64,000 nt of DNA from Thermosynechococcus sp. (GTDB lineage: Bacteria > Cyanobacteriota > Cyanobacteriia > Thermosynechococcales > Thermosynechococcaceae), in the NCBI RefSeq assembly GCF_025999095.1, contig NZ_AP024678.1, forward strand, positions 961,527 through 1,025,526. Reading direction: 5' to 3'. Within the stretch, counting starts at the first letter, position 1. Each line of letters begins with the position of its first letter. The notes beneath the pieces are model-generated. The model did no database searches and was not told the DNA's origin. It saw nothing but the letters and a program-made list of their open reading frames with translations. Both the position numbers and the translations under genes were made by a program. This document shows positions 1 to 9,727 of the stretch, piece after piece.

Positions 1-1938
1 TAGCACAATTAGGGCATAGAATTGGGCACGGCCATTTTGGAAGTATTTCAGCCCTTCACCGGTGACCATCGTGACAAAACCCGTGAGGTTAACCACACCA
101 TCGACAACGTTGTAGTCCACTTCCAAAACCTGACGCGCCAAGCGCCGACAGCCTTTGATAAAGACTGCTTCATAGAGTTCATCGAAATACCACTTATGCA
201 GTGAGAACTGGTACAGCGGTTGAATGGCTTTGGCGATCGCCTGCGGACGGGGGGTGCCCTTGACGTACATCAGGTAAGCCACAGTGATGCCAATCAGGCC
301 AATCCCCACAGAGCTACCCCCAAGGATGAGGAACTCCGTCAAATCCACCGCGTGCTCCGCCACCCTCTCCTCACCAGGGGCATGAATAAAGGCCTCAAAG
401 AGGTTGTTGAAGGGAGTGCCCACAAAGCCAATCAAAGTCGAGGGAATCGCTAGCACCACCAAAGGCAGCGTCATTGTCCAAGGAGATTCATGGGGTGCAG
501 CAGCGTGGTGATCCTGGTGGGCATCGTGATCATGGTGCTCCTGTAGCTCTGGGGGCGCATTGCGGAACTTGCCCTCAAAGGTCATGAAGTACATGCGGAA
601 CATATAAAAGGCGGTTAAGCCAGCCGTGAACCACGTCAGCAGCCACATTGCCGGGTTGGCATGAAAGACGGCACCTAAAATTTCATCCTTTGACCAAAAG
701 CCGGCAAAGGGAGGCACGCCAGAGATGGCCAAGCACCCCACTAGAAACGTTGCTCCCGTAATGGGCATATACTTGCGCAGACCCCCCATGTAGCGCATAT
801 CTTGAGCTAGGTCTGGGTTATGGCCAACCACCCCTTCCATGCTGTGAATCACTGACCCCGATCCCAGGAAGAGCATCGCTTTGAAGTAGGCATGGGTCAT
901 GAGGTGAAAGAGGCCAGCACTATAGGCCCCCACCCCCATCCCCATCACCATGTAGCCCAGTTGGGAAATCGTTGAGTAGGCCAGACTTTTCTTAATGTCG
1001 TTTTGGGTGATGGCAATGGTCGCCCCCATAAAGGCCGTAAAGGCACCCGTCCAAGCAATGAGGGTCATGACTTGGGGCAGTTGTTCAAAGACGGGGAACA
1101 TGCGTGCAATCAGGAAAACCCCGGCGGCCACCATCGTTGCCGCGTGAATGAGGGCAGAAATGGGTGTAGGGCCCTCCATCGCATCCGGCAGCCAGACGTG
1201 CAGGGGAAACTGGGCAGATTTGGCCACCGGCCCTAGAAAGACCAAAATGGCGAGAATGGCGGCAAGACTCGGAGAGAGTAGACCGCTGTTGACCAGGTCT
1301 GTCAGGCGATCGCCCATGCCGGCAAAGTCGAATGTGCCCGTTGCCCAAAAGAGCCCCACCATCCCCAACAGCAGACCAAAATCCCCAACTCGGTTAGTGA
1401 CAAAGGCCTTTTGTGCCGCTTCTGCGGCGCTTTTGCGGTCATACCAGAAGCCAATCAGCAGGTAGGAACACATCCCCACCAGTTCCCAAAAGATGTAAAC
1501 CTGCACCAAGTTGGGACTGACCACCAACCCCAGCATTGAGGAACCAAATAAGCTCAAGTAAGCAAAGAAGCGCACGTAGCCGGGGTCATGGGCCATATAT
1601 CCATCGCTGTAGAGCATGACTAAAAAGGCCACCGTTGTCACGATGACCAACATCAATGCTGCTAAGGGGTCAATCACGTATCCCATAGCAATGTGGAGAT
1701 TGCCCGCCGCCGCCCATTCAATCATTTGTGTGTAGGGGGCGTGGCCTTGAACTTGGCTCCAGAAAAGGCTCAGGGAATGCACCATGGCGATCGCCATCAA
1801 CGCCATGATGAAAATGGCACTGGGACGCCGTAGTTTCGAGGTGGTCTCTGAGAAGGCAATCAAACCAAAGCCAACAATGAGCGCTCCCAACAGGGGTAAA
1901 ACGGGAATCAGCCAAGCGTACTGATACAGGGGTTCCAT
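1..1938 (-). CDS. ndhF: NAD(P)H-quinone oxidoreductase subunit 5 (NdhF), C-terminus cut by window edge
   Basis: NdhF is the large antiporter-like membrane subunit at the end of the proton-pumping arm of the thylakoid NDH-1 complex, which serves respiration and cyclic electron flow around photosystem I. About 646 codons are visible from ATG at 1938, beginning MEPLYQYAWLIPVLPLLGAL. The frame stays open to base 1, so only the last few residues should be missing if the protein has the usual length of about 650-670. The translation is a continuous run of hydrophobic helices. The N-terminal MEPLYQYAWLIP start is typical of cyanobacterial and plastid NdhF and favours the NDH-1L (F1) type over the CO2-uptake paralogues, but paralogue assignment is by recognition only. 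Its downstream neighbour, often ndhD, lies outside the window. Confidence 0.93.
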   Translation of the reverse strand, partial: MEPLYQYAWLIPVLPLLGALIVGFGLIAFSETTSKLRRPSAIFIMALMAIAMVHSLSLFWSQVQGHAPYTQMIEWAAAGNLHIAMGYVIDPLAALMLVIVTTVAFLVMLYSDGYMAHDPGYVRFFAYLSLFGSSMLGLVVSPNLVQVYIFWELVGMCSYLLIGFWYDRKSAAEAAQKAFVTNRVGDFGLLLGMVGLFWATGTFDFAGMGDRLTDLVNSGLLSPSLAAILAILVFLGPVAKSAQFPLHVWLPDAMEGPTPISALIHAATMVAAGVFLIARMFPVFEQLPQVMTLIAWTGAFTAFMGATIAITQNDIKKSLAYSTISQLGYMVMGMGVGAYSAGLFHLMTHAYFKAMLFLGSGSVIHSMEGVVGHNPDLAQDMRYMGGLRKYMPITGATFLVGCLAISGVPPFAGFWSKDEILGAVFHANPAMWLLTWFTAGLTAFYMFRMYFMTFEGKFRNAPPELQEHHDHDAHQDHHAAAPHESPWTMTLPLVVLAIPSTLIGFVGTPFNNLFEAFIHAPGEERVAEHAVDLTEFLILGGSSVGIGLIGITVAYLMYVKGTPRPQAIAKAIQPLYQFSLHKWYFDELYEAVFIKGCRRLARQVLEVDYNVVDGVVNLTGFVTMVTGEGLKYFQNGRAQFYALIVL

Positions 1939-2296
1939 GCGTGCCACCTAACTTTTCGTGAGAGCTGCCTGCCTAGACAACCAAATAGGTATGAATCGCT
2001 AGTGTAGGCAAAGCCCTTTACATTCTGCCATATCCCTTTTAGTAAGCAACGAGGGGTACCAGTTACAGAAAATTAAAAATATAGATTTTCTTTAGCTTTG
2101 CCGCCAGCCATGCGTACACCCTTCCCTGAAACCCAGGGTATTTAACAGAAATGAGAGGATCTGTTGATGAGCTCTGCCAGTGGCTTTGACAGCGTTGTGG
2201 CTCTTGCCGCCTTGTGAAAAGGGCTGTAGGGATGGAACAGGCAAGAAGGGCTCACCCGTCTAAGAATACATTGAGGTAGCGATGAGGGAGACCGCG
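1939..2296. other. Divergent spacer between ndhF and the SYLF gene
   Basis: This 358-base spacer must hold the promoters of two divergently transcribed genes. It is locally AT-rich around 2065-2100. I found no convincing ORF or RNA gene. It contains one copy of a 19-base sequence (2210-2228) that recurs exactly at 62398-62416. Confidence 0.5.
2210..2228 (+). repeat. Copy 1 of a 19-bp dispersed exact repeat
   Basis: The sequence CCTTGTGAAAAGGGCTGTA is found here and, identically and in the same orientation, at 62398-62416. Both copies are in intergenic DNA. Similarity does not extend clearly beyond the 19 bases. At this site I saw no inverted partner. Confidence 0.5.
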
Positions 2297-3016
2297 ATGG
2301 AATTGCGTTTTGTCATGGGACGCTTGCACTGGCTAGGGTCTGTCATTGGGGGGGCGATCGCCCTGATTTTCATCCCCCATCCTACCCTTGCCCAAAATGC
2401 CCCCGATTCGCGCCTGGTGCAGCGGGTCGAAAACGCCACATTTGTCCTCGGCGAGTTTACATTTAATAGCAGCAATCGCATTCCCCCAACAATTATCCAG
2501 CGTGCCCAGGGAATTGCCATTATTCCCAATGTGGTTCAAGCTGGCTTTATCTTTGGTGGTCGGCGTGGTGCCGGCATTCTGCTTGTGCGCAATGAAAAGA
2601 ACCAATGGAGTAAGCCTGCTTTTATTACAATAACCGGTGGCAGCTTTGGCCTGCAAATCGGCGCCCAAGCCACCGATGTCGTGCTGGCCTTCATGGATAA
2701 ATCCGTCGTCATGCGCAGCTTGGCGCGGTCCTTTCGCTTAGGGGGCAATGTCTCCGTAGCTGCAGGCCCTGTGGGTGGAGAAGTCGTCAGTCCTACCGAC
2801 CCTAGTCCCCAAGTCCTTTCCTACACACGCAGTGCAGGTCTTTTTGCCGGCGTTGCCCTTGAGGGCGCCAACATTAGTTTTGACCCTAGCGCCAGTACCC
2901 GCTTCTATGGCCGCTCCAACCTGACCCCGACGCAAATTTTCGAGAACTCGCCACCCCTCCCTTCCCCTCCTGTCCTCAATGGTCTCTACAATGCCCTTGC
3001 TCGTGGCGCTCGCTAA
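2297..3016 (+). CDS. Exported SYLF (YSC84-type) lipid-binding domain protein
   Basis: This is a 239-residue protein with an N-terminal signal peptide: a hydrophobic stretch at about residues 9-29 and a likely cleavage after the TLA of PHPTLAQ. The rest fits the SYLF/YSC84 domain, with the family pattern of an early helix, IIQRAQGIAIIPNV, the glycine-rich FIFGGRRGAGILLVR and a later SAGLFAGVALEGA segment. Bacterial members are periplasmic or outer-membrane associated, and a lipid-binding role is proposed from eukaryotic SYLF proteins. An upstream in-frame ATG at 2282 exists. I prefer 2297 because GGGAG lies six bases before it and because the signal peptide is then compact. It is followed after 61 bases by ybaB, possibly in one transcript. 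The physiological role is unknown. Confidence 0.8.
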   Translation: MELRFVMGRLHWLGSVIGGAIALIFIPHPTLAQNAPDSRLVQRVENATFVLGEFTFNSSNRIPPTIIQRAQGIAIIPNVVQAGFIFGGRRGAGILLVRNEKNQWSKPAFITITGGSFGLQIGAQATDVVLAFMDKSVVMRSLARSFRLGGNVSVAAGPVGGEVVSPTDPSPQVLSYTRSAGLFAGVALEGANISFDPSASTRFYGRSNLTPTQIFENSPPLPSPPVLNGLYNALARGAR

Positions 3017-3077
3017 TCCCTCATCAAGACAGTGATAAGATAGCAGTCAATAGTCCGTACTGTATAGAGAGAACACT

Positions 3078-3425
3078 ATGGCACAGGGACAGGGTTTTGG
3101 CTTCGGCCTTGGCAAAATGAAGGAGCTGGCCGCCGCTATCCAAAAAGCGCAGCAAGTTCAAGAGGGCGCTAAGAAGCTGCAAGAAGACCTTGAAAGAATG
3201 GACATTGAGGGTCAAGCTGCCGGTGGTGCCGTCAAGGTCATTATGAGTGGTACCCAAGAGCCGCGGCGGGTAGAAATCAGCCCCGATCTGCTGAGTGAAG
3301 GGGCTGAAGTGCTTTCCGATTTGGTGACAGCTGCCATGCGCGATGCCTACCAAAAATCCACCGCCACTATGCGGGAACGGATGGAAGAATTAACCGGCAG
3401 TTTGAATGTTCCAGGTCTTGGTTGA
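3078..3425 (+). CDS. YbaB/EbfC family nucleoid-associated protein
   Basis: This small protein of 115 residues forms a DNA-binding dimer shaped like tweezers in the YbaB/EbfC family and is thought to act as a nucleoid-associated protein. Recognisable are the N-terminal helix rich in K, Q and E ([21 protein letters not shown]), the central strand region [24 protein letters not shown] and the C-terminal helices with [11 protein letters not shown]. Family members are usually about 100-115 residues, so the gene is full length. In many bacteria ybaB lies next to dnaX/recR, but here it stands alone behind the SYLF gene. Confidence 0.92.
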   Translation: MAQGQGFGFGLGKMKELAAAIQKAQQVQEGAKKLQEDLERMDIEGQAAGGAVKVIMSGTQEPRRVEISPDLLSEGAEVLSDLVTAAMRDAYQKSTATMRERMEELTGSLNVPGLG

Positions 3426-3672
3426 TGCCCGTGCCTGCCTACCATAGCATTCGAGTCGCAGCTTCTGATTGTTGAAGATGAGTCAATAGGGAAGCAATTT
3501 GCTGTGGTGGCGGGTAGCAATACCGCTTTGCAACAGCCCCCAGGGGTCACTATGGGCCTTAACCTGCCCTTGCAGAGGTGGCCTGCCTAGGGGCACAAGC
3601 ACCCACGGTGCTCTAGAGAAAGGGTTGAGGTATGATTGAGGGCGATCGCTACCGCCTATGCAGGAGTCACCT

Positions 3673-3807
3673 ATGTTGATTCCCAAATTTGTGTTGATTC
3701 CCAAATTGGCCCAAGGTGATCTTTTTTCTTTGCTTTTTTCGTTGACCCGGCCTCATTTGCAGCCATCTCCAAAGGACCTAGCCCCCAAGCTGCTGAACCT
3801 TGGATAG
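3673..3807 (+). CDS. Possible small ORF, 44 residues, no known family
   Basis: ATG at 3673 is preceded by AGGAG (3662-3666) at a six-base spacing, so it has a better ribosome binding site than many genes here. It encodes MLIPKFVLIPKLAQ followed by a leucine-rich stretch and a proline-rich tail, ending at TAG 3805-3807. The first part is a direct result of an in-frame 18-base duplication (LIPKFV/LIPKLA). I do not recognise the product. It could be a real small protein, a leader peptide for the DUF4330 gene, or chance. Confidence 0.25.
   Translation: MLIPKFVLIPKLAQGDLFSLLFSLTRPHLQPSPKDLAPKLLNLG
3674..3707 (+). repeat. Two-copy tandem duplication, 18-base period
   Basis: TGTTGATTCCCAAATT occurs at 3674-3689 and again at 3692-3707, 18 bases apart. 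If the small ORF at 3673 is real, the duplication adds six codons in frame. Confidence 0.9.
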
Positions 3808-3878
3808 GGCAACTCATTTAAATCATCTAAAAAGTCAAGGCGTGGTAGCATGGTCCTACCGGTTCGATTCAACTGCCA

Positions 3879-3900
3879 ATGAAACTTAAATGAAACTTAA
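3879..3900 (+). repeat. 11-bp tandem duplication across a start codon
   Basis: ATGAAACTTAA is present twice back to back (3879-3889 and 3890-3900). The first ATG opens a frame of only four codons that ends at TGA 3891-3893, overlapping the second ATG, which is the real start of the DUF4330 gene. The arrangement could affect initiation efficiency. Confidence 0.9.
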
Positions 3901-4414
3901 ACTTATTGATCGCTATGGCCGTCTTTTTGGCAAGGTAAGTCTTTTAGACCTTGGGGCAGGAGTCGTTCTTCTTTGTGTTTTGGCAGGATTATTCCTACTT
4001 CCGGGGCGATCGGGCACCTCCTTGGCACAAATGACTGCTGCACAACCCATTGAAGTAGATGTGCTTGTTCTGGGCCTGAGTACCCCCACTCCCCAAGACC
4101 TGATCCCCAAGGGCAGTACCGCCAACTTTATTATTCGTAACCAGCCCTACGGCCAAGTCACTGTGAAAAATGTCCGGGTTCTACCGCGCACGGTTACCGT
4201 TTCCCAGCCCGATGGGTCGGTTAAAGCCCTGCCAGATCCCCGCCCAGAGATGGCCTTTAGTAGCAACCTGCTGTTGACCCTCGAAGGCCGTGGCCAAATT
4301 ACTAACAATGGCCCTGTACTGGGGAATACTGCCATTAAGGTAGGGACGCCCGTAGAACTAGAGGGCAAAGAATATAATTTCCGTGCCTCAGTAACTGCCG
4401 TTAGGCCGTTGTAG
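3890..4414 (+). CDS. DUF4330 family membrane-anchored protein
   Basis: This 174-residue protein has a short basic N-terminus ([15 protein letters not shown]), one membrane segment at about residues 19-37 and a beta-rich soluble remainder. It fits the cyanobacterial DUF4330 family, whose function is unknown. The orientation rule (positive residues before the helix) suggests the soluble part lies outside the cytoplasm. The start is fixed by the [14 protein letters not shown] motif. A duplicated copy of the start region lies just upstream. Its last 14 bases overlap the 3' end of the convergent ridA gene. Confidence 0.8.
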   Translation: MKLKLIDRYGRLFGKVSLLDLGAGVVLLCVLAGLFLLPGRSGTSLAQMTAAQPIEVDVLVLGLSTPTPQDLIPKGSTANFIIRNQPYGQVTVKNVRVLPRTVTVSQPDGSVKALPDPRPEMAFSSNLLLTLEGRGQITNNGPVLGNTAIKVGTPVELEGKEYNFRASVTAVRPL

Positions 4415-4799
4415 GACAGTAGGCAATGCAGTCAATTTCAACCTTGACCCCCTTTGGCAGCCGCGATACCTCCACACAGGCACGGGCAGGCGCCGCTTCA
4501 GCATCCATGTACTGAGCATAGATTTCATTCATGGCTCCGAAGTCATTGAGGTCGGCGAGATATACAGTTGTTTTCACCACCTGTGACCAATCGCTGCCAG
4601 CGGCCTTGAGGACAGCACTGAGGTTCTCCATCACTTGGCGGGTTTGCTCCCTGATATCTTCGCCACCAACAATCTCACCCGTTTTTGGATCAAGGGCAAT
4701 TTGCCCTGCAAGAAAGACCCAGTCCCCTTGCCGCACGCCTTGACTATAGGGACCAACGGGCATAGGCGCATCGGTAGTATAAATAATCACTTTCGTCAT
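4401..4799 (-). CDS. ridA: RidA family reactive intermediate/imine deaminase
   Basis: RidA proteins hydrolyse reactive enamine/imine intermediates made by PLP enzymes such as threonine dehydratase, protecting other enzymes. The 132-residue product is full length for the family of cytosolic trimers. Diagnostic motifs are [11 protein letters not shown] near the N-terminus, [17 protein letters not shown], the helix [31 protein letters not shown] and the C-terminal [20 protein letters not shown], which carries the substrate carboxylate-binding arginine. It converges on the DUF4330 gene with a 14-base overlap of 3' ends and is divergent from psaA. Confidence 0.93.
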   Translation of the reverse strand: MTKVIIYTTDAPMPVGPYSQGVRQGDWVFLAGQIALDPKTGEIVGGEDIREQTRQVMENLSAVLKAAGSDWSQVVKTTVYLADLNDFGAMNEIYAQYMDAEAAPARACVEVSRLPKGVKVEIDCIAYCPTTA

Positions 4800-5154
4800 A
4801 AAACTTAAAACAATTACTAGCGAGGGCGCGATCGCCCCAAATGCTCATTCTACAGGGGATTGAGCCACATCTACCCATGTCAAATCAATGGATATGATAG
4901 CCCATATATTATGCATTTATACCCCCACAATCATGTCAAGAATTCAAGCATCTTAAATAATGTTAATTATCGGCAAAGTCTGTACTCCCCTTCTATAATG
5001 CTGAATTGAGCATTCGCCTCCTGAACGGGCTTGACTGTTCGATTGTGGGTCTTTAGATTCACGATTCTTCACAATCATTGATCTAAAGATCTTTACTATA
5101 TTCTCGAGGTGAATGCCCTCGTTCCTTCCTTGCCTAAGAGAGAGGAGAGACTCG
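4800..5154. other. Divergent promoter region between ridA and psaA
   Basis: This 355-base AT-rich spacer should contain the ridA promoter and the strong regulated promoters of psaAB. Two possible sigma-70-type signals point to psaA: a TATAAT at 4994-4999 without a good -35, and TTGACT-N17-TAGATT at 5031-5059. An AG-rich ribosome binding region (GAGAGGAGAG, about 5140-5149) precedes the psaA ATG. I saw no ORF. Confidence 0.6.
5031..5059 (+). promoter_or_regulatory. Candidate psaA promoter
   Basis: TTGACT (5031-5036) and TAGATT (5054-5059) are separated by 17 bases, matching the sigma-70 pattern at five of six and four of six positions. This would give a psaA leader of roughly 90 bases. A second candidate -10, TATAAT at 4994-4999, would give about 150 bases. 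Multiple psaAB promoters are known in other cyanobacteria. Which one works here cannot be decided by eye. Confidence 0.35.
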
Positions 5155-7422
5155 ATGACCATCAGTCCACCGGAGCGAGAGCCAAAAGTCAGAGTCGTGG
5201 TTGATAATGACCCAGTGCCCACCTCCTTTGAAAAATGGGCAAAACCCGGGCATTTTGACCGCACCTTGGCCAGAGGACCCCAAACCACCACATGGATTTG
5301 GAACCTCCACGCTCTTGCCCACGATTTTGATACACACACGAGCGACCTTGAAGATATTTCCCGCAAAATCTTCAGTGCACACTTCGGCCATCTGGCTGTG
5401 GTGTTCATCTGGCTGAGTGGGATGTACTTCCACGGTGCAAAATTCTCAAACTATGAGGCTTGGCTGGCCGATCCCACCGGTATCAAGCCCAGTGCTCAAG
5501 TGGTCTGGCCCATTGTGGGTCAAGGCATTCTCAATGGTGATGTCGGCGGTGGTTTCCACGGCATCCAAATCACTTCGGGGCTATTCCAACTGTGGCGTGC
5601 CTCTGGGATCACCAATGAGTTCCAGCTTTACTGCACCGCAATCGGTGGCTTGGTCATGGCTGGCTTAATGCTCTTTGCAGGCTGGTTCCACTATCACAAG
5701 CGCGCTCCTAAGCTGGAGTGGTTCCAAAACGTGGAATCCATGCTCAACCACCACCTTGCCGGGTTACTGGGCTTGGGCTCTTTGGCTTGGGCAGGTCACC
5801 AGATCCACGTCTCACTACCCATCAACAAACTCTTGGATGCAGGGGTCGCTGCTAAGGATATTCCCTTGCCCCATGAGTTTATCCTCAACCCCAGCTTGAT
5901 GGCCGAGCTGTATCCCAAAGTGGATTGGGGCTTCTTTAGTGGTGTTATTCCCTTTTTCACCTTTAATTGGGCTGCCTATTCGGATTTCCTTACCTTTAAC
6001 GGTGGCTTGAACCCCGTTACCGGTGGCCTGTGGCTGTCGGATACGGCTCACCATCATCTGGCGATCGCCGTTCTCTTCATCATTGCCGGTCACATGTACC
6101 GCACAAACTGGGGAATCGGCCACAGCCTGAAGGAGATCCTCGAAGCCCACAAAGGCCCCTTCACAGGTGCTGGGCACAAAGGCCTATACGAAGTGCTGAC
6201 CACCTCTTGGCATGCCCAACTGGCCATCAACCTTGCCATGATGGGCTCCCTGAGCATCATTGTGGCGCAGCACATGTATGCAATGCCCCCCTATCCCTAC
6301 TTAGCCACCGACTATCCCACTCAACTGTCTCTGTTTACCCACCACATGTGGATTGGCGGCTTTCTGATTGTTGGGGGTGCTGCCCACGGGGCTATCTTTA
6401 TGGTGCGTGACTACGATCCAGCCATGAATCAAAACAATGTTTTGGATCGAGTCCTGCGCCATCGCGATGCCATCATTTCCCACCTGAACTGGGTGTGCAT
6501 CTTCTTGGGCTTCCACAGCTTCGGCCTGTATGTCCACAACGACACGATGCGCGCCTTTGGTCGTCCCCAGGACATGTTCTCCGATACGGGAATTCAATTG
6601 CAGCCAGTATTCGCCCAATGGGTGCAAAATTTACATACCCTAGCCCCCGGCGGTACGGCTCCCAATGCAGCAGCCACGGCTAGTGTCGCCTTTGGTGGTG
6701 ATCTGGTTGCTGTCGGTGGCAAAGTGGCCATGATGCCCATTGTCTTGGGAACTGCCGACTTCATGGTGCATCATATTCACGCTTTCACCATTCATGTGAC
6801 AGTGCTGATTCTGCTGAAGGGCCTACTCTTTGCCCGCAGCTCTCGCCTGATTCCCGATAAAGCCAACTTGGGCTTCCGCTTCCCCTGCGATGGTCCCGGT
6901 CGTGGCGGCACCTGCCAAGTTTCCGGTTGGGATCACGTCTTCTTGGGTCTGTTCTGGATGTACAACTGCATCTCCGTTGTGATTTTCCACTTTAGTTGGA
7001 AGATGCAGTCAGATGTCTGGGGTACTGTTGCCCCCGATGGTACGGTATCTCACATCACGGGCGGTAACTTTGCCCAAAGTGCCATCACCATCAATGGCTG
7101 GCTACGGGATTTCCTGTGGGCACAAGCTTCTCAGGTGATTGGCTCCTATGGTTCAGCCCTATCCGCCTATGGTTTGTTGTTCTTGGGTGCTCACTTCATT
7201 TGGGCCTTCAGTCTCATGTTCCTCTTCAGTGGCCGCGGCTACTGGCAAGAGCTGATTGAGTCCATTGTTTGGGCCCACAACAAACTGAAAGTTGCACCGG
7301 CCATTCAGCCCCGTGCCCTGAGCATCATTCAAGGCCGTGCCGTCGGTGTAGCCCATTACCTCCTAGGGGGGATTGCCACCACTTGGGCATTCTTCCTAGC
7401 TCGAATTATTTCTGTAGGATAG
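5155..7422 (+). CDS. psaA: Photosystem I P700 chlorophyll a apoprotein A1
   Basis: PsaA is one half of the photosystem I reaction-centre heterodimer in the thylakoid. It binds P700, the first electron acceptors, many antenna chlorophylls and, with PsaB, the F_X iron-sulfur cluster. The 755-residue product is full length. The conserved loop [12 protein letters not shown] supplies two F_X ligands, Cys578 and Cys587. Many transmembrane helices and the histidine-rich chlorophyll-binding motifs ([40 protein letters not shown]) are visible. The open frame begins earlier at 5113, but I place the start at 5155 because [17 protein letters not shown] is the family N-terminus and GAGAGGAGAG lies just before it. 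psaB follows after 23 bases in one operon. Confidence 0.99.
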   Translation: MTISPPEREPKVRVVVDNDPVPTSFEKWAKPGHFDRTLARGPQTTTWIWNLHALAHDFDTHTSDLEDISRKIFSAHFGHLAVVFIWLSGMYFHGAKFSNYEAWLADPTGIKPSAQVVWPIVGQGILNGDVGGGFHGIQITSGLFQLWRASGITNEFQLYCTAIGGLVMAGLMLFAGWFHYHKRAPKLEWFQNVESMLNHHLAGLLGLGSLAWAGHQIHVSLPINKLLDAGVAAKDIPLPHEFILNPSLMAELYPKVDWGFFSGVIPFFTFNWAAYSDFLTFNGGLNPVTGGLWLSDTAHHHLAIAVLFIIAGHMYRTNWGIGHSLKEILEAHKGPFTGAGHKGLYEVLTTSWHAQLAINLAMMGSLSIIVAQHMYAMPPYPYLATDYPTQLSLFTHHMWIGGFLIVGGAAHGAIFMVRDYDPAMNQNNVLDRVLRHRDAIISHLNWVCIFLGFHSFGLYVHNDTMRAFGRPQDMFSDTGIQLQPVFAQWVQNLHTLAPGGTAPNAAATASVAFGGDLVAVGGKVAMMPIVLGTADFMVHHIHAFTIHVTVLILLKGLLFARSSRLIPDKANLGFRFPCDGPGRGGTCQVSGWDHVFLGLFWMYNCISVVIFHFSWKMQSDVWGTVAPDGTVSHITGGNFAQSAITINGWLRDFLWAQASQVIGSYGSALSAYGLLFLGAHFIWAFSLMFLFSGRGYWQELIESIVWAHNKLKVAPAIQPRALSIIQGRAVGVAHYLLGGIATTWAFFLARIISVG

Positions 7423-7445
7423 GGGCGAGGAGGAGATAACCAACT

Positions 7446-9671
7446 ATGGCAACTAAATTTCCGAAGTTTAGCCAAGACCTCGCACAGGATCCGACCACAC
7501 GCCGGATTTGGTATGCCATCGCCACGGCTCACGACTTTGAAAGCCACGATGGCATGACGGAGGAGAATCTTTACCAAAAGATTTTTGCCTCCCACTTTGG
7601 ACATCTGGCCATCATCTTCCTGTGGGTGTCTGGTAGCTTATTCCACGTTGCATGGCAGGGGAACTTTGAGCAATGGGTTCAAGACCCTGTTAACACCCGT
7701 CCCATCGCCCATGCGATTTGGGATCCCCAATTTGGTAAAGCCGCAGTGGACGCTTTCACCCAAGCTGGGGCTTCTAACCCTGTGGACATTGCCTACTCTG
7801 GTGTCTACCACTGGTGGTACACCATCGGTATGCGCACCAACGGCGACCTGTATCAAGGAGCCATCTTCCTGCTGATTCTGGCTTCGCTGGCTCTCTTTGC
7901 TGGCTGGCTGCACTTGCAACCCAAATTCCGTCCTAGCCTCTCTTGGTTCAAAAATGCTGAATCGCGGTTGAACCATCACTTGGCAGGTCTATTTGGGGTT
8001 AGCTCCCTAGCTTGGGCAGGCCACCTGATTCACGTAGCCATTCCTGAGTCCCGTGGTCAGCACGTGGGCTGGGATAACTTCCTGAGCACCATGCCCCACC
8101 CCGCTGGTCTAGCCCCCTTCTTTACGGGGAACTGGGGCGTCTATGCCCAAAACCCTGACACAGCTGGCCACGTCTTTGGCACGGCACAGGGTGCTGGAAC
8201 CGCGATTCTCACCTTTTTAGGTGGCTTCCACCCCCAAACCGAGTCCCTTTGGCTCACGGATATCGCACACCACCACCTTGCCATTGCGGTGCTCTTTATT
8301 GTGGCGGGTCACATGTACCGCACCCAATTTGGGATTGGCCACAGTATTAAAGAAATGATGGATGCCAAAGACTTCTTTGGCACTAAGGTGGAAGGTCCCT
8401 TCAATATGCCTCACCAAGGCATCTATGAAACCTACAACAACTCGCTGCACTTCCAGTTGGGTTGGCACTTAGCCTGCTTGGGCGTGATCACCTCCTTAGT
8501 GGCACAACACATGTACTCACTGCCACCCTATGCCTTCATTGCCCAAGATCACACAACAATGGCTGCCCTTTACACCCATCACCAGTACATTGCTGGCTTC
8601 TTGATGGTGGGTGCCTTTGCCCATGGTGCTATCTTCTTGGTGCGTGACTACGATCCAGCCCAAAACAAAGGCAATGTGTTGGATCGGGTGCTGCAACACA
8701 AAGAGGCGATTATTTCCCACCTGAGCTGGGTGTCCCTCTTCTTGGGCTTCCACACCTTGGGTCTCTATGTCCACAACGATGTGGTAGTGGCCTTTGGTAC
8801 CCCTGAGAAGCAGATCTTGATTGAGCCGGTGTTTGCCCAGTTCATTCAAGCAGCTCATGGAAAACTACTCTATGGGTTTGATACCTTGCTGTCGAATCCC
8901 GATAGCATTGCCAGCACTGCTTGGCCGAACTATGGTAACGTCTGGCTACCTGGCTGGCTCGAGGCCATCAACAGTGGTACCAACTCTTTGTTCCTCACCA
9001 TTGGCCCTGGGGACTTCTTGGTGCACCACGCCATTGCCCTCGGTCTGCACACCACCACTTTGATCTTGGTCAAGGGTGCATTGGATGCCCGTGGCTCCAA
9101 ACTAATGCCAGATAAAAAAGACTTTGGCTATGCCTTTCCCTGCGATGGCCCAGGTCGTGGCGGTACCTGCGATATTTCTGCGTGGGATGCCTTCTATCTG
9201 GCGATGTTCTGGATGCTGAACACTATTGGCTGGGTGACTTTCTACTGGCACTGGAAACACCTTGGTGTTTGGGAAGGTAACGTGGCCCAGTTCAATGAAA
9301 ACTCTACCTACCTCATGGGTTGGTTGCGGGACTACCTGTGGTTGAACTCGTCCCAGCTCATCAATGGCTACAATCCCTTCGGCACCAATAACCTGTCGGT
9401 GTGGGCGTGGATGTTCCTGTTTGGCCACTTGGTGTGGGCCACTGGCTTCATGTTCCTGATTAGCTGGCGTGGTTATTGGCAAGAGCTCATTGAGACCTTG
9501 GTGTGGGCCCATGAGCGCACTCCCTTGGCCAATCTTGTGCGTTGGAAAGATAAGCCCGTGGCGCTGTCGATTGTTCAAGCCCGTTTGGTGGGTCTGGCAC
9601 ACTTCAGCGTTGGCTATGTCTTGACCTATGCTGCCTTCTTGATTGCCTCAACCGCAGCCAAGTTCGGCTAA
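7446..9671 (+). CDS. psaB: Photosystem I P700 chlorophyll a apoprotein A2
   Basis: PsaB pairs with PsaA to form the photosystem I core and provides the second half of the F_X site and P700. The 741-residue product is full length and starts [20 protein letters not shown]. The F_X loop [12 protein letters not shown] places the ligand cysteines at residues 566 and 575. The repeated helix-histidine motifs match those in PsaA ([20 protein letters not shown]). GAGGAGA lies ahead of the start in the short psaA-psaB spacer, so the two genes are co-transcribed. A strong intrinsic terminator follows 25 bases after the stop. Confidence 0.99.
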   Translation: MATKFPKFSQDLAQDPTTRRIWYAIATAHDFESHDGMTEENLYQKIFASHFGHLAIIFLWVSGSLFHVAWQGNFEQWVQDPVNTRPIAHAIWDPQFGKAAVDAFTQAGASNPVDIAYSGVYHWWYTIGMRTNGDLYQGAIFLLILASLALFAGWLHLQPKFRPSLSWFKNAESRLNHHLAGLFGVSSLAWAGHLIHVAIPESRGQHVGWDNFLSTMPHPAGLAPFFTGNWGVYAQNPDTAGHVFGTAQGAGTAILTFLGGFHPQTESLWLTDIAHHHLAIAVLFIVAGHMYRTQFGIGHSIKEMMDAKDFFGTKVEGPFNMPHQGIYETYNNSLHFQLGWHLACLGVITSLVAQHMYSLPPYAFIAQDHTTMAALYTHHQYIAGFLMVGAFAHGAIFLVRDYDPAQNKGNVLDRVLQHKEAIISHLSWVSLFLGFHTLGLYVHNDVVVAFGTPEKQILIEPVFAQFIQAAHGKLLYGFDTLLSNPDSIASTAWPNYGNVWLPGWLEAINSGTNSLFLTIGPGDFLVHHAIALGLHTTTLILVKGALDARGSKLMPDKKDFGYAFPCDGPGRGGTCDISAWDAFYLAMFWMLNTIGWVTFYWHWKHLGVWEGNVAQFNENSTYLMGWLRDYLWLNSSQLINGYNPFGTNNLSVWAWMFLFGHLVWATGFMFLISWRGYWQELIETLVWAHERTPLANLVRWKDKPVALSIVQARLVGLAHFSVGYVLTYAAFLIASTAAKFG

Positions 9672-9696
9672 TCCACTGGAGTTAACTTCTGTTTAG

Positions 9697-9727
9697 TCCC
9701 CCGCCCCTGTGGTGGGGGATTTTTTTG
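9697..9727 (+). terminator. Intrinsic terminator of psaAB
   Basis: A nine-base-pair stem (9697-9705 with 9711-9719, one G-T pair) closes a five-base loop and is followed by a run of seven or more T. It sits 25 bases after the psaB stop codon. Confidence 0.9.

Larger units (their letters stand above)
3426..3889. other. 464-base spacer with a small ORF and two tandem duplications
   Basis: No recognised gene lies between ybaB and the DUF4330 gene. The spacer holds a HIP1 octamer near 3643, a possible 44-codon ORF at 3673-3807, an 18-base-period duplication at 3674-3707 and an 11-base duplication over the start of the next gene. The stretch at 3850-3880 contains GGTTCGATTC, like a tRNA T-loop, but no tRNA can be folded around it. 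Confidence 0.5.

Noticed and set aside
3850-3880. tRNA-like T-loop (GGTTCGATTC) before the DUF4330 gene
   Set aside because: The flanking bases do not form a T-stem, anticodon arm or acceptor stem.
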